From NCBI GenBank assembly GCA_035235625.1, contig CP141145.1, positions 44,806,668-44,870,667 on the forward strand: DNA of 64,000 nt, written 5' to 3'. Positions within the stretch are counted from its first letter, which is position 1. Every line of letters starts with the position of its first letter. The notes under the pieces were generated by a model. It was not told where the DNA came from. It ran no database searches and saw only the letters and a program-made list of their open reading frames with translations. This stretch comes from Saururus chinensis (Eukaryota; Streptophyta; Magnoliopsida; Piperales; Saururaceae). The position numbers and the translations under genes were made by a program. Shown piece by piece: positions 11,392 to 23,801 of this stretch.

Positions 11392-14300
11392 CTGATAATT
11401 AAGGGGGAAGCTGAAAAGAAGAAACTAGGATCGACTAAATTGGCGGGTTCCATCTGCTAGTTCATTGGTGCCAAAAAAAACGATAGCGGGCACAGAAGAC
11501 ATTTTTTTTATAGCCCACAAAAATGGCTACTAAACAGACAACTCAGAAGATGAGCTATTCCTATTCATTAACAAACACCTGGAAAATACGAACTGCCACG
11601 AGACTCGAGAGGTTATCCACTAGTTAATTTACGAGTTGAGAAGCTCTGAATCCTGTCACTTATCGGCGGCATGGGTTCCCCTGATCTATACGGTAAGTAG
11701 GTTCATATCGTGGGCAAACAAACCTAGAACATTGACCTTATTATCTGGACACTAGGGAGACCCGTCTGATTATATTTGGTTACCTAAGAATTTAATTAGA
11801 CCAAAGTCTGGCTATAAAAAAATTAATAAAAAAAATTAATTTAGACAAATGACCAATACTCATCCATCTACTTCTTGTATCTTTCTACTTGTCATTTCGC
11901 ACTTGTGGCCTCAACCCAAACGAGAGGGCAATTGGGACGTGTAAAACGTTTCCCTAAACATTCTCTTCCATTATGATCAAAAACAGTTTTCTATAAATAA
12001 TTATTTATTAAAAAAAGTAATGGGTCTGTACTTCCTAACATGTTTTATAAGCTTCGCCTAATATGGGTCAGCCACAAGTTAATTTGCTGTAATACTAGCT
12101 AGTATATTATATAGTTTAATCTGTCTCACCTGAGTTGCAAGTGGAACCGGTTGAACCGTGAACCGCATTCCCCACCATTTTGTATATTCGGATTAATCGA
12201 ACCGCCGACGATAATAATGAAATAATTAATGAGATGATGTTGGTGACATCAGGGTGATGAAAATGTGATGTCTAGAGGAGGAGGACAAAATATAATTAGG
12301 GGGAACGCGTACTTGGATGGATGGGCCAAGCAGGAGCCGGCGTCAGCCAAGTGACTCAAAATCCAGAACCAGAAATGGCAAGAGGGAAAGTTGCACGTGG
12401 GAAGGGACCCATGGGAGCACCGAGTTGACCAGGTGACACACGCAGACATTCTTTGTACAGAGTCTCTGATGATAATTGTTACATGTATTTTAGTCGATCC
12501 AACGTGCTTTGGTCCTTTGTCCAGTAAAAGACGCCACCATTCATTCCTCGGTCGCGAAGCCGCCCATTATCCTCCTCACCCTTCAACCACACATACCAAA
12601 AAGTAAATCAAAACGACATCCTATTTATTATTATATGTACACGGGTTACCATTTTAAAAAATAACAAACATCTTATGTACACAGTGAAATTATTTTTTTC
12701 TTTCTTTACGAGACTACATGCCCTCGTAATTATTTTAACTTTTTTTTGTGTGTAGTCTCGTATAGTTAACTTGTTAGCAAGAGAGATATATATGCATCAT
12801 CAACACAGCATGACTGACTGCTTGCGAATTGGTTTTAACTTTTAAGTCTCCCCTTGAACACGTTTTCAGCAAACGCACGATCAAATATTAAATGTTGTGC
12901 ACAGAATGTGGCCTGCTTATAAAATAGGCCCGTAATCCATTTGAGTATCCATTTGGGAAAGATTAATTAAGTTTGTTGGATTGGACATTGGGGTCCTGCG
13001 GTTTTACTAGCTAAGCTTTAATTAATATGAATATCTTCTGGTTAGGATGGTCGGCGTTCCCTTTGAACTCAACGGAGTTGAAATTTGGTCCAGATTGTCA
13101 ACCCAGATGGTTTTCAACTGAATGAATGACGAATTCATGGTCATTGGCGTTGCAAGATGAGACACGTCATGAGATTAGTCGTCTCGAGTGCGGTTGACGA
13201 AGGATGATTGACCCTTGTTGATGAGTCAGAACTCAGAACTGAAAGTGGGTTGAAATCTTACACATTCTTGAATACGCGGTTTGAAAGTTGCCGAAAGCTG
13301 TGTCAACCTTTGTCTTGTTCTGGTTTTGAGGCAAGGTCACCAGATAATACTTAGTAAATTCTATACCATTTTCATCACCAGTTTCTGCTTGCTAGGTTAC
13401 CTTTAATACAACTAGCACGTAAAGCACACAAGTCAAAACTTAAATCGTTAGATTGAGATATTTTTTTACTCACGATTTGAGGTGGTCGCAGACTCGCGGG
13501 GGCCCTTCTTTGTTTATTTTCTTGATTGGTGCAATATCGCCGTATGCCAACATCAGATGAAAGGTCTCGATCGAATTTGAGAACGGCGAGGAAGATACTC
13601 TTGTGAGTGAGACAGCGGCCTGGCCTAGCATTGACTCCGGGAATAATGTAAGCGGGCGGGGAATGTTGTTGCTTTCATGATGGCAAGATACAGACGAAAC
13701 TGGTTGCATCTACTCTGCGTATTCCTTTCTCTCATATCATCATTGCTGTTGAAAACCAGCTTTCCCGTTCAGACTTTGTTTCTTCACACGTCTCTCTCTT
13801 TCTCCCCCCTATTAGGTAGGAATGTAATGACTTCCAAATTTAGGTAGGGACCTAATGACTTCCAAATTTAGACTATAATTTTTTTTATTTATAGACTATA
13901 ATACACTCGTACTTAAGTATTACCTTAGAAAACTTAAAATGAATTGAATTATCTAATTTTTAGACTTTTTCTTTCTGTTATATCCAATATATTTTTATTA
14001 CATCCAATATGCCCTTACTTCAAAATTTTATACCCATTGAATTAATAAAACTCAATATTACACTTCTACAGTGTGTATATACATCATACTTGTTATGAGC
14101 ACATCATGTTTCACTGGGTCTTATCATTTTGGGCCCTAAGTATTGTGGCTCACTTATATATGATCATAAGATCCATTGCCTATCTACTAAACCCTTATCA
14201 TGTTTAACATAAATCATCATGATTTAGGACATATCCAGCATACCAGTGATTCTCTTTTTTTGTTGTGTATTGACCGTTGTTGTAAGATCTCTAATTTATT

Positions 14301-15692
14301 TCCTTTTAATTATGTAAATTTATTTGTTTGTCAGTTTGATTTGATTTTTAGGGTAATGAGTTAGTTTAGTTATAAATTTTTTAAGATTTAATTTTATTTT
14401 AAGAGTATTATGTCAAACTTGATTCACCCAATTTTTACTTATTTAAAGATATTTTTTTATTTTTCCTTAGTTAAATGAGTGGGCCCCACCGTGAGATCCA
14501 CTTCCGTGTGGGATAACATGCTACCTATTTTGGTTGTCAACCTTCTATTGATTTGTCTAAGTGGGCTTGGGTGTGATTAAATTAATTTATTTTTAAGTAA
14601 AGGGTACACTTGAATGGTCATTTAGGGTCTTTTCACCTATTTTTTAGCACAATAATTAGATTCATAGCCTATAATCCTTACTATAAAAAGAAAAAAACTA
14701 GTTATTTAATCTTCACTTAATCACCCTTTAATCTTTCAATTTTTATCTTAATCATCTTAATCTTCACTTTTCCTACTTGGATTTTTAGTTTCCTTCCATC
14801 AAAATTATCTTTTTAATTCTCATTTAAAACCCTAATTAGTTAGTTTTCTAGCTAGGTTGAATTGAGTCTATTAGTTAGTTTTAATTAGGACTAAATAAAA
14901 ACCTTAATTTTTGGTAGGATTTATTGAGCTTGAAGTTTGTTAAAGGGATTCACAAACTTGATAGAGGTAAGAGATTTTTTTGCTTGAAATATGATTATAA
15001 GTTTATATGAGATTTTGGTTCATCTTGATGTGTAATGGTGATTTATTAAAATCATGTGATTTATGACTATTTTTTGTACGATTAAGTAAGAAAAATATTA
15101 CATCCATCATGTTATAGGATTAAGTATTATTTATACGATATTTTATGATATTTTAAAATTTATATAGAATTTTAGAATGTTTTCGGTTCGAATTTCGAGA
15201 TGTAGAAGACAAACAAAAAAAGTGAACTGTCTCAATCGTTTTAATGGGCTTACAGACCATTCGAACGATAATCGGTTCAAACAAGGTGACTGGCCATTTG
15301 AACGATTCAGCAACAGGTCGTTCAAACGGTCAAATGGCAATTTTTGATATTTGGATGTTGTTGCTGATTTTCAGCTAATTCTTATTATTTCCTCATAATT
15401 CTAATCGTCTATGACCATGATAAGTTAGTATTATTTGACCTTAATTGCATATGAACTTTCTTTGGATGTGTTTTAGCTTAAGTGTGAAGATGACTATACT
15501 TATTTAGGTTTAGTATGATGCTCTATTTATTTTAAATTCGTATTTCAATTATTTCTTCTTCTTTACTTCATGATTCCATTGGCTTATAATAATGAGAGGA
15601 TATGAATGCTTTCACATGATAATTTAATTATAAATGAGCCATGTTACCTATGTTTTAGCTCAATTAGGAATATATCAATGAATGTATCTTTT

Positions 15693-17687
15693 TGTAGCGC
15701 CCTAACTTTTTAAATTACTTTAAATGTCAGAGTGCTGCCAATTCATAATTAAAAGTGGGCCAAGATCAACCGTGCACAGAAAAATAACTATTCATTAATT
15801 TACGTAATTACAAAAGCTTTACAAAACAAGGCTTATCATACCTTAGCGAAATCAAAGTTGTGCATATCCAAAATTTACACATAACAAAAGAACGTAGTAA
15901 AGTAAATTAACAACATAGATCTTTCAAAATTCTACAGGCAATCTTCATTGACATCAACATTTTTGTTCGGACCTACAGCGTCTAGGGGTGGGTGAGTATA
16001 TTTATACTTAGTAGATAGAGTTAAACTCTATTAGCATGCTAAAACATAAAGCATAAATAAATATGTCATAATCATTTATATTCAATATTTGCCTAAAAAT
16101 AATATATTCGACTAACCAAATTCAACACATTTCTTATACTGATAAAATAGTTCTTTACATAATCCAATAAATTCAAATAAATCGTTTATAAGCAGAATTT
16201 GATAAAAAGTTTAGAATCAGACAATTTATCATTCACAGAATCCGATAAATGATTTAAAATTGGATAAAACATCATTCACAGAATGTCACTGATATCGGAG
16301 CGACATACACCCGTGCTCGTGGGGAAACATGATCAGATTAAAGAGGATCTTCCCACGATATCCAACTTCATGGGTACGCCATATGCCATAATAGGCGGTA
16401 CCTAGGAGTCATAACTCCAATAGCTTTTGGGCTTTATACCAAATGACTACCCTTCAAAACCGATGATATTTTTTTGGCTTTATACCAAATAACTACCCTT
16501 CAAATCCAATCGAAATCATTCGTACATGTCATTTAAATAATAATAACATTTTAAAGTACATATTTCGAAGAAATCCCGCAAAGAGGCGTACAATACACTA
16601 TTATTTCAGCATGTGTCCGACCCCTAGAAAATACCATATTTTTATGAAAGGATTACAAAATCATATGGTCTAGTCATAGCACGAGATTAAAGTTTGAGGC
16701 CACCTACCCTTCGTTCTTGAAATTGATCAGAGAAACGACCGACAGTCGGAGCCTTGTCTCGTTTGCAGGCTTAGGAGAGGCGGGCATATGCTCCCCTCTT
16801 GCCAAAATAGAATCTCTTTTCGGGCTCTGAAGAGGCAGGTAGAGTCTCCCCTTGCGTCAGGATGATTTCTCCTTTCGGCCCAAAAATGGCGGATTGAGCC
16901 TCTCCTTGCGTTAGGACAAATTCTTCATCTCGGCCTAAACGCGACAAATGGAGCCTCCACTTACTGTGGGTCATTCCCCCTTTTAGAGAGGCTAACTCGG
17001 AAAATGGACCCTCTCACGACATCGGACACCCTTGAATTAGGTAGAAACGGTTTTTAAACTAGCAAAAATGGGCAAAAATAGTGAAGAAATGTGTGTTTAA
17101 GTCTTAAAAATGCGTGTTACACAAAGAAAAGAAGGGGAAGAAGGGATGGGGCTTGGACCTCCCCCATCCCTCTCCTTTTATAGGCCAAAGAGTCATCTAA
17201 ATGCGTGACATGTGTTGCACATCCGGTGACTCAAATTAAATGCCGCATTGTGGCAATTGCTCCTTACAGAAGGGTAAAGTGGCTGACGCAACAAATATAA
17301 TTTTTTTTTTAATTTTTGTTTTATTATGAAAATGAAATTTAAAACTTTAAAGTCGTAAGTTCTTGCCCCAAACTTGGAATCGTGCATTCTTTATACCGTT
17401 CGACTAGTATCGACGAGCCCTTCGAAACAAGACCACACAAGGGAATGTTTTCCCGCAAAATTAAAGTGGGTCCCGCCTATGACATGCTTCCCAATGTCAT
17501 ATTCTACTATCTAGGTGTCCGTTTAACACGTTCTTGGGCTCGATACGTTCGTCTCTCTGAGCCCAATCGAATATATAAAGAATTCTCTAAATGAATTAAG
17601 CTCAAAATGGTCTAATTTTAACAAAAATCGTTATTGGACCTTAAAATTCGTTAATGGGCCGAAACGTTTTGATTCAGGGGTGTTACA
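15693..17687 (+). mobile_element. solo LTR (about 2.0 kb), nested
   Basis: Ends are TGTAGCGCCC and GGGTGTTACA, forming the usual TG...CA LTR terminus. Flanks CTTTT and CTTTA are a near-perfect 5-bp target duplication. It is inserted in the Tekay-like LTR at 14281-23801. Inside are a direct repeat of GGCTTTATACCAAAT (about 16430 and 16472) and a run of about three degenerate 55-65-bp repeats at 16770-16960 sharing GAGCCTC/TCTCC and TTTCGGCC words. No internal domain or second LTR is seen, so it is a solo LTR fossil, probably Ty3/Gypsy. Confidence 0.72.
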
Positions 17688-19509
17688 CTTTACCCATACT
17701 TATATGATTTTTATTTGACATAAATAAACAATGTTTCGTACATTTAAGGCTAATGGGGTATGTTTACTTATGTTTGCATCCATCAAACATTGTTCTTGTA
17801 TGTATCATATTGCATACACCATTAGAATGATTTATAGACAAAGATTAATTGTATTTAACTGGAATTAATTGATTGGATGTTGTGAAATTTTTAGATTAGT
17901 TACACCAGAAGTTTATCAAAATCGGTTTTACGTTTGTAATGACAGAGTTTTGCAATCCTTTAAGGACGAGTTTCCACCCCGTGTAAGAAGAGCGGAATGT
18001 TATAATGAGTTAAATTAATGAGTTTTTCTGGGCATGAGAATCTAAACTGGTTTGCCCATGTGCATTGGCTTACCAGGGGGTACCTTCCCTATTAACGATT
18101 TACACAAACTTCTTAGGACTTGATTTTGAGGATTTCGAAGGTGAGTAGGTAGGCTTGAGCTTCGGTCAGGGTAAGCAGGGTAGTTTTCTTAATTATGAGA
18201 CATTCACTGTAATATTTATGCATGTGTATGGTTGATAACACTCATTGACACTTGTTTTGTAGGGACAATGAAGTATGCAAGGTGAATGTGAATGATATTA
18301 ATTGAGTGTGCAAGGTGAATGTGAATGATATTAATTGATTTATGGAGGATGTGAATGAATAATAGAAATTAATGATTGTACATGTTATGCATGTGTGTTA
18401 TAAATGATAAATGAGCCTATGATGCACAAGTGGTGTGAATGTCAATATGAAATGTTTAACCCCATGATGCACGGGATGGGTTTTGCGTACGTGTTTATGA
18501 ACTACATTGGAGACTATGATGCATAGGTTTAGTTTCGATGCATGATGAGATGATTATTCATATAATGAATGTTCTTGGTGTTTTCATGAGCCTATTGTGT
18601 TTGTTTAAAACCTTTACTGAGTTAAGTTCACCCCTCTTTTGCTTGTAGTTTTATTTTAGGGTTGCATGTCATGACATGCAGGTGCTCATGATGGACTGTT
18701 CTGCGAGCATCAGGATGAGTAGATACACGATATGAGAGGGCTAGTTACCTTGAGATGTTTTGGACTCATGCTATGTTTGATGTTAGAACTTGTAACGCAT
18801 GAGATTTTTCACACATTTTCCTCAAAATTCATAGAAAATTTTTGTTTTTGAATCAGAGTAAAAATGCCGAAATCAAAACCCGTATAAACAGTTTATAATT
18901 TAAAACATCATACGGTTAAACATCGTACTGTCAAATCAAACATCCTCAGGCGCTACTCGAAAACAACCGTATGACTAAATTGCTATGATCATAGACTTTA
19001 AATACAAAACCTTCCCAGGCATCCCTGAGTGCAAGTCCCATAACAATCCACAGTCTAATCCAAACTAAAGTCCAGAAAGAATAAACATCTTAACGTCTCA
19101 TCTCACCCAATACATCGGATTGTGGCACAAATAAACTCACAGTGAGTCAAGCATATACCTGAGTCAACGGGAATCAATCCACCGCTGAAATGAGCGTCCA
19201 TCTCCAGGAGCTCTCCAACACACACCTGCAAAAGCCTCCCGAATCACGGGGCTAAAAATGGTAGGGTGAGTATTTTCATACTCAGTAGGAAAATACCCAG
19301 TAGGGGAAATCCCAAACGGTGAACTCAATAAGTTCATAAATACATACGTTTATGCAACTCAAACATGAAGCAGATAGGCGTATCTATAACATGCTCATGC
19401 ACATACAAACATGCCAAATGCACCATCGTGCCAAAGTCATACCAAATGCACCATCGTGCCAAAAACATACCATCAAACAAAACTTACACAAACACCCTTA
19501 TCCAGGGTC

Positions 19510-19835
19510 TTACAAACTTACTTGTACCATCGTACGCATACTCATACACTTACACATACTTGTACGACCTTACTCGTACAAGCATATGCTCACTCATACG
19601 ACCTTACTCGTACATTTTACACTTACTTGTGCGACCTTACTTGCACATCTTACACTTATTGTCTTGCTCAAATTCATACGCTTACAGTCTTACTCTTACA
19701 ATCGTACCCATACTCTTACAGTTGTGCTCATACTCATACTCATACAGTCGTACTCATATTCATACACTTACAGTCGTTCTCATACACATACGCTTACAGT
19801 CGTGCTCACACTCATAATCGTACACATATCAACGA
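19510..19835 (+). repeat. degenerate short tandem repeat in giant LTR
   Basis: Imperfect iterations of CTTACAGTCGTACTCATA-like words occur here. Because the repeat lacks stop codons in every forward frame, three overlapping frames of 143-168 codons appear, all rich in Tyr, Thr, Ser, His and Leu. A less regular version is present in copy B at about 32300-32620 (CTTACAGTCTTACT words). There is no reason to call a protein. Confidence 0.8.
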
Positions 19836-20059
19836 TCACTGAAGCTCATTACAACTAATAAGCTCCAGCGTCGAAATGGAAAAGAATGTCACTGGGGCAA
19901 CACCTTAACCTCCGGGGAGTGACTAGACGCCATGGACTTTTCCGCAGGTAAGGCACACCAATGCTCATGGGGCACTGGATCAAACAGGTAAGAGTAGATC
20001 CATGATACTACTTACCTGAGCGCGCAAACATAAACACCCACACATAAGGGGTCATACAG

Positions 20060-20200
20060 TTGCCCACCATAATGGGTCTTATAGTGCCATAGAATTGCCC
20101 ACCATAATGGGTCTTATAGTGCCATAGAATTGCCCACCATAATGGGTCTTATAGTGCCAGAGAATTGCCCACAATAATGGGTCTTATAGTGTCATTGCCA
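20060..20200 (+). repeat. 35-bp tandem repeat, 4 copies
   Basis: Four nearly identical 35-bp units start at 20060, 20095, 20130 and 20165. Each contains TTGCCCACCATAATGGG and CTTATAGTGCCA. The inner CCACCATAATGG is partly self-complementary. There is no spacer variation, so it is not CRISPR-like. Confidence 0.9.
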
Positions 20201-20240
20201 CTCTTGGGCAGAAAACATACAGTGCCACTCTTGGGCGGAA

Positions 20241-20440
20241 TCATACAATGCTCTCAATAGAGCATCAGACGTCTGGGCTTCATACAGCACACAGACAAAA
20301 TCAGAAACGTACATCGCTCTCAACAGAGCATCAAACGTCTGGGCTTATACAGCACGCAGACCAAGTCAGAAACATACGTTGCTCTCAACAGAGCATCAGA
20401 CGTCCGGTGCTCTATACAGCACACAGACAACATCCCGCAG
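20241..20440 (+). repeat. about 70-bp tandem repeat, 3 copies
   Basis: Three copies contain CTCTCAAYAGAGCATCARACG followed by TATACAGCACRCAGAC. The CTCTCAATAGAG core is a perfect short inverted repeat. Copy B has a diverged version at about 32955-33080. Confidence 0.85.
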
Positions 20441-21202
20441 GATAAACACCATGGCAAGACATGATAACTGCTTAGCCGACTCATTATCGGCTAGCTCAAA
20501 CACTGAACTTAATCCGTCGAACCCTCAGGTCTCAAACTCACAACGCTATCATTAGCTGTGCTTATAATTCAAGTTTGAATTAAGTACATTATGCGGTATA
20601 ATTATGCCACACAAGTACTCAACATACCGTGCTCCACTGATCAAACCGAAGCTGAGCCCGATCCGAAACCCAAGTTCTTCAGGGCAGCAGACTTCACTTA
20701 ATCCATCCATATCATGATCAAACCTCACCGTACAACGAACCCTTACAGTCTTACATACTCAGCCATCTACCTTATGGCCAAAACAGCGTACACAAATGTC
20801 ATCACACTAAGCTCCTCAGAGCCAAACTCAGTTGTCGCCCTCTTACTTAATACCTCACTGATTATGCTTACTTTTTGCTTCATAATATGTACGTTATGCT
20901 TGTACAATTATGAACACTCTTACTATTTGACAATCGCCCAACATACAATCCAACCCAAACCGATCCATTCTAATCCTTGCCCGTCATACTCTTATCCTCT
21001 GTCATCTGTCATACGCTTACACAACCGTATCCAAATTCAGACAAAGCCTCTGCAACCTCTTACTATCCATCGCCCATACCTCTGCCCACACACACCTACA
21101 CATATCCACACCATAGGCAAAAAGCCATCATACATACGTATGTCTCCCACATACGTATAACATACACATACGGTCATACATACGTAACTTATGAACATGC
21201 AT

Positions 21203-21407
21203 GCTAGCCATCACTAGCACATGCATACATCAAACATACACGCTAGTCATCACTAGCACATGCACACACATTCATACATACTTCAACATGCACGCTAGCC
21301 ATCACTAGCACATGCATAACACACATCAAACATACACGCTAGCCATCACTAGCACATACTCAATCAGCGTACGAAACTTACCAACAAACACGCTAGCCAT
21401 CACTAGC
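21203..21407 (+). repeat. array of five 16-bp hairpin motifs
   Basis: The motif GCTAGCCATCACTAGC occurs at 21203, 21294, 21338 and 21392, and with one loop change (GCTAGTCATCACTAGC) at 21242. Each has a 5-bp stem (GCTAG/CTAGC) and a 6-base loop, separated by 28-38 bases of CATACA-rich spacer. Copy B retains the position of the last unit at 33981-33996 as GTTAGTCATCACTAAC, where both stem arms differ but still pair. Confidence 0.85.
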
Positions 21408-23512
21408 ACATACATACATCCAAAGCATGGAATCATACAATCCTAGCATGCTACTACTCATTCAAAGCATGCTATCATGAATTTACGAGTTCAAAGTTCC
21501 CCTACCTCATAATCATGACGTTCGATGGCGAGCACACAACGGTGGCGGTGTCGGCAGCGGAGTTGGCGGCCAATAGCTTTGCCAAGTGGAGAGAGCTGCT
21601 GTCCCGAGGATTTAGGAAGTGCCGGAACACTCACGGCCAAATGGAGTGTCAGATGTCAAAGCGACAAAGTCCGCAAACCACGGCGGCACACTAGGGGCGG
21701 CCGGGAGAAATGTCATGCCAACACAAGTGGCAGTGCGACCAGAAATCGAGGGTGTACTCACTGAAGATCGGCCGGTGGCTAAGACGTGCTCAGCCGGCCA
21801 CAAGACGTCAAAATCGGCCGTGGACAGCACCCAACGGCGACGATTTCGGTCAACGAAGGCCCACATAAGGGCGGAGAGCGTGGGGCAACGCTCGAGGATA
21901 GAGAAGAGGTGGTGGAGGGCTATGCGTCAACTCCACTCGGTGGCAGAGCCACCTGATGGTCAGGCGGCGCAAATGCGGCGCCTAAACCCTAAACCGCACA
22001 CGCGGCTACAAACTCACACGACCCAAAGGGGCGGGGAAGAGGGCTAAGCATCGGTGGCCCAAGGCCCACAAAAGGGTGGTAGAGCTAAGACCAAGATGTA
22101 GTGGCCAAACGAAGAGGCGACATCGCCTATCGCTACCCACAACTAACATACGTAGTGCGGGCGGCTGTGCCTCTTGCAAGATATAGGGCAAGGGAATCAA
22201 GGTCGAGCAAAGGCCACGAGGCTGTCACTAGCCAAGGCCTGTGCAGGTGAACTCGTCCACCTTCTGTCAAGGTAAGACATACAAACTCTTGCCAGAGGCC
22301 ATCCGGTACCGACGGTGTAAAAGGGCAAGAAGGGTCAACGGCAAATATGCCGGTGAGGCGGAACTAGCTGCAGCTACGGGCCACAAGGCTGAACAAGGCC
22401 TAGAGGGGTGACCCACTGGCATCACCGGGCCAGGGCGGAGCCGTACAAAGATCCGCTAAATCAAATACGGCGTCCGACTAATAATGTCAGTCACACGGTC
22501 TAAAACAGACGTAGACCAAAAATAGGGGACGCCCGGACCGAGCAAGGGAGAGACGGAGGCTGAACCGGTCCGGGTGGGGCTGTCCTTGGTCCATCGCCAG
22601 GCCGGGGCGGAGCCCACAACAGCCTGGCTGCCTCACCAGCCAGCAGCGAAGGCACACACGGAAAAATTGAAACACTGTACAGGGAAAACGTACTGGCCGG
22701 AGTAGAGTACGACGGAGGAGATGGAACCGCGTCGGGTAGGGTGTCCCCCTAACTTCGCCGGACCACAGCGAGTCCGACGGAGCACAGCCGGGCCATCCAA
22801 CGGCGGCCGAAGCCCGCCGGCACACTCAATCAAAAGGGGCGGAAAACAGGGGCAGAGGGGGATTTCGACCGGGCGGCGGAGCGGAGGTCCCCTGGGGCCG
22901 GGAAAAGTGGCCCAACATCGTCGCCGGACCAAGGTGGGGCTGGACGGAGGTCCGTCGGCTGTGGCTCACCGCCGGCGGCCACCAATTCGTCCAAAATAGA
23001 AATCCGGCGAAACAGGGCAGAGAGGGGGAAATGGGACGAGGCGGCGGAGCAGAGGCCCACTGGGCTGGGAGGGGTGGCCTCCCGCCGTCGCCGGCCCAGG
23101 GCGGAACCATGGGCGGCCGGCCGGCCCACGGCGGCGGCGAAACCACAAAACAGAGGGGAGAGAAAGCAAACCGGGGAGGAGGTGGCGCGGCCGTGGGTGG
23201 CCGGGGCAGTGGCCCCTTGGCGTCGCACCGCCGGGGCGGAACTGGCGGTGGTGACCCGGTGTCCCGCTGGCGGCCGCCGGTCGCCGGAGAAGAGAGCAAA
23301 TGGGGGGGGGGGGGATCGCACTGTACCTTCCAGAATTGTCTGGATCGGGCTCGGCCGAGCCCGATCTCTTTTTATTTTTATTTTTTTCTTTTTCCATTCG
23401 TGCCCCCATCATACGCGTACCACATGGTTACACGTTGTGAGTCTAAAATTTGCGCCGAAAGCACGCAGCAAGGCCCATGGCCCGCGACTAAGCCCACACC
23501 CGACTCTACGGG

Positions 23513-23520
23513 TATAAATA
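23513..23520 (+). promoter_or_regulatory. TATA box of giant LTR copy A
   Basis: TATAAATA lies in a GGGTATAAATATGGGG context 112 bp before the LTR end, where an LTR promoter would be expected; transcription would start near 23545. The same position in copy B is not clearly preserved. Confidence 0.5.
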
Positions 23521-23801
23521 TGGGGAAATATAAAAATACAAATACGCCGTAGCGTTACATTTTTCCGTCGAAAATGGCCAGAAAAATAGCAGAAAAATCA
23601 TAGAAAATCGTAGAAAAATCAGGGACATTATAGAACTTCATTAAGTTTTATGTTCTTATGGATAGCCTATGATGGCTTTAGACTTGTTATATCCTTAGGG
23701 CTTGAGATTATGTTTATATAGATGTTGTGGGTGTTGTATTGGACTAAGTTGTTAATTAATCTCTTTAATGTTTCATTATTTTGGGGTTGTATGTTGTGAC
23801 A

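Larger units (their letters stand above)
9515..14280. other. gene-free region upstream of the bHLH gene
   Basis: About 4.8 kb without a supportable conserved gene. It probably includes the bHLH regulatory region. It contains a poly-G tract near 10880, TTGAC/GTCAA words (W-box-like) around 10920-10965, and a CT-rich leader-like stretch at 11095-11200 ahead of a small ORF. The rest is AT-rich. Open frames at 12249-12606 and 13470-13709 show no domain and are treated as chance. Confidence 0.45.
18791..23632 (+). mobile_element. giant solo LTR (4.84 kb), copy A
   Basis: It starts TGTAACGCAT and ends ACATTATA, with a perfect 5-bp target duplication GAACT at 18786-18790 and 23633-23637. The 3' end aligns with that of copy B at 31622-35581 (AAAAATCA...GGA...TTA.A). 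The 5' third is rich in tandem repeats. The middle (about 21500-23340) is strikingly GC-rich, with long frames on both strands. A TATA box sits about 115 bp from the end. No gag-pol and no second LTR are present, so it is best read as a solo LTR of a Ty3/Gypsy-type element with unusually long LTRs. Nested in the LTR at 14281-23801. Confidence 0.78.
14281..23801 (+). mobile_element. Tekay-like Ty3/Gypsy LTR, host of two nested LTRs
   Basis: The left end is TGTAAGATCTC and the right end is TTGTGACA. Both ends, and the 14460-14650 segment, match the inverted solo LTR at 50931-51500, which has clean target duplications. Subtracting the two nested insertions (15693-17687 and 18791-23632) leaves about 2.7 kb of original LTR. 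The interior carries CTGAGTTAAGTTCACCCC near 18617, comparable to 54788-54810 in another LTR here. Flanks read GTTGT (left) and TTGTA (right), so only an imperfect target duplication is visible. No coding region remains; this is an old solo-LTR fossil. Confidence 0.6.

Noticed and set aside
19352-19858. Three overlapping plus-strand frames of 143-168 codons
   Set aside because: They come from a tandem repeat that lacks stops in every frame, inside a solo LTR; composition is repeat-driven and no domain is visible.
20060-20200. Possible CRISPR-like array
   Set aside because: The 35-bp units are directly adjacent with no unique spacers; this is a simple tandem repeat in a plant LTR.
22487-23552. 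Many long frames on both strands (up to 173 codons)
   Set aside because: The block is extremely GC-rich LTR DNA, where stop codons are rare; frames overlap on both strands, are Pro/Gly/Arg/Ala-rich and show no motif.
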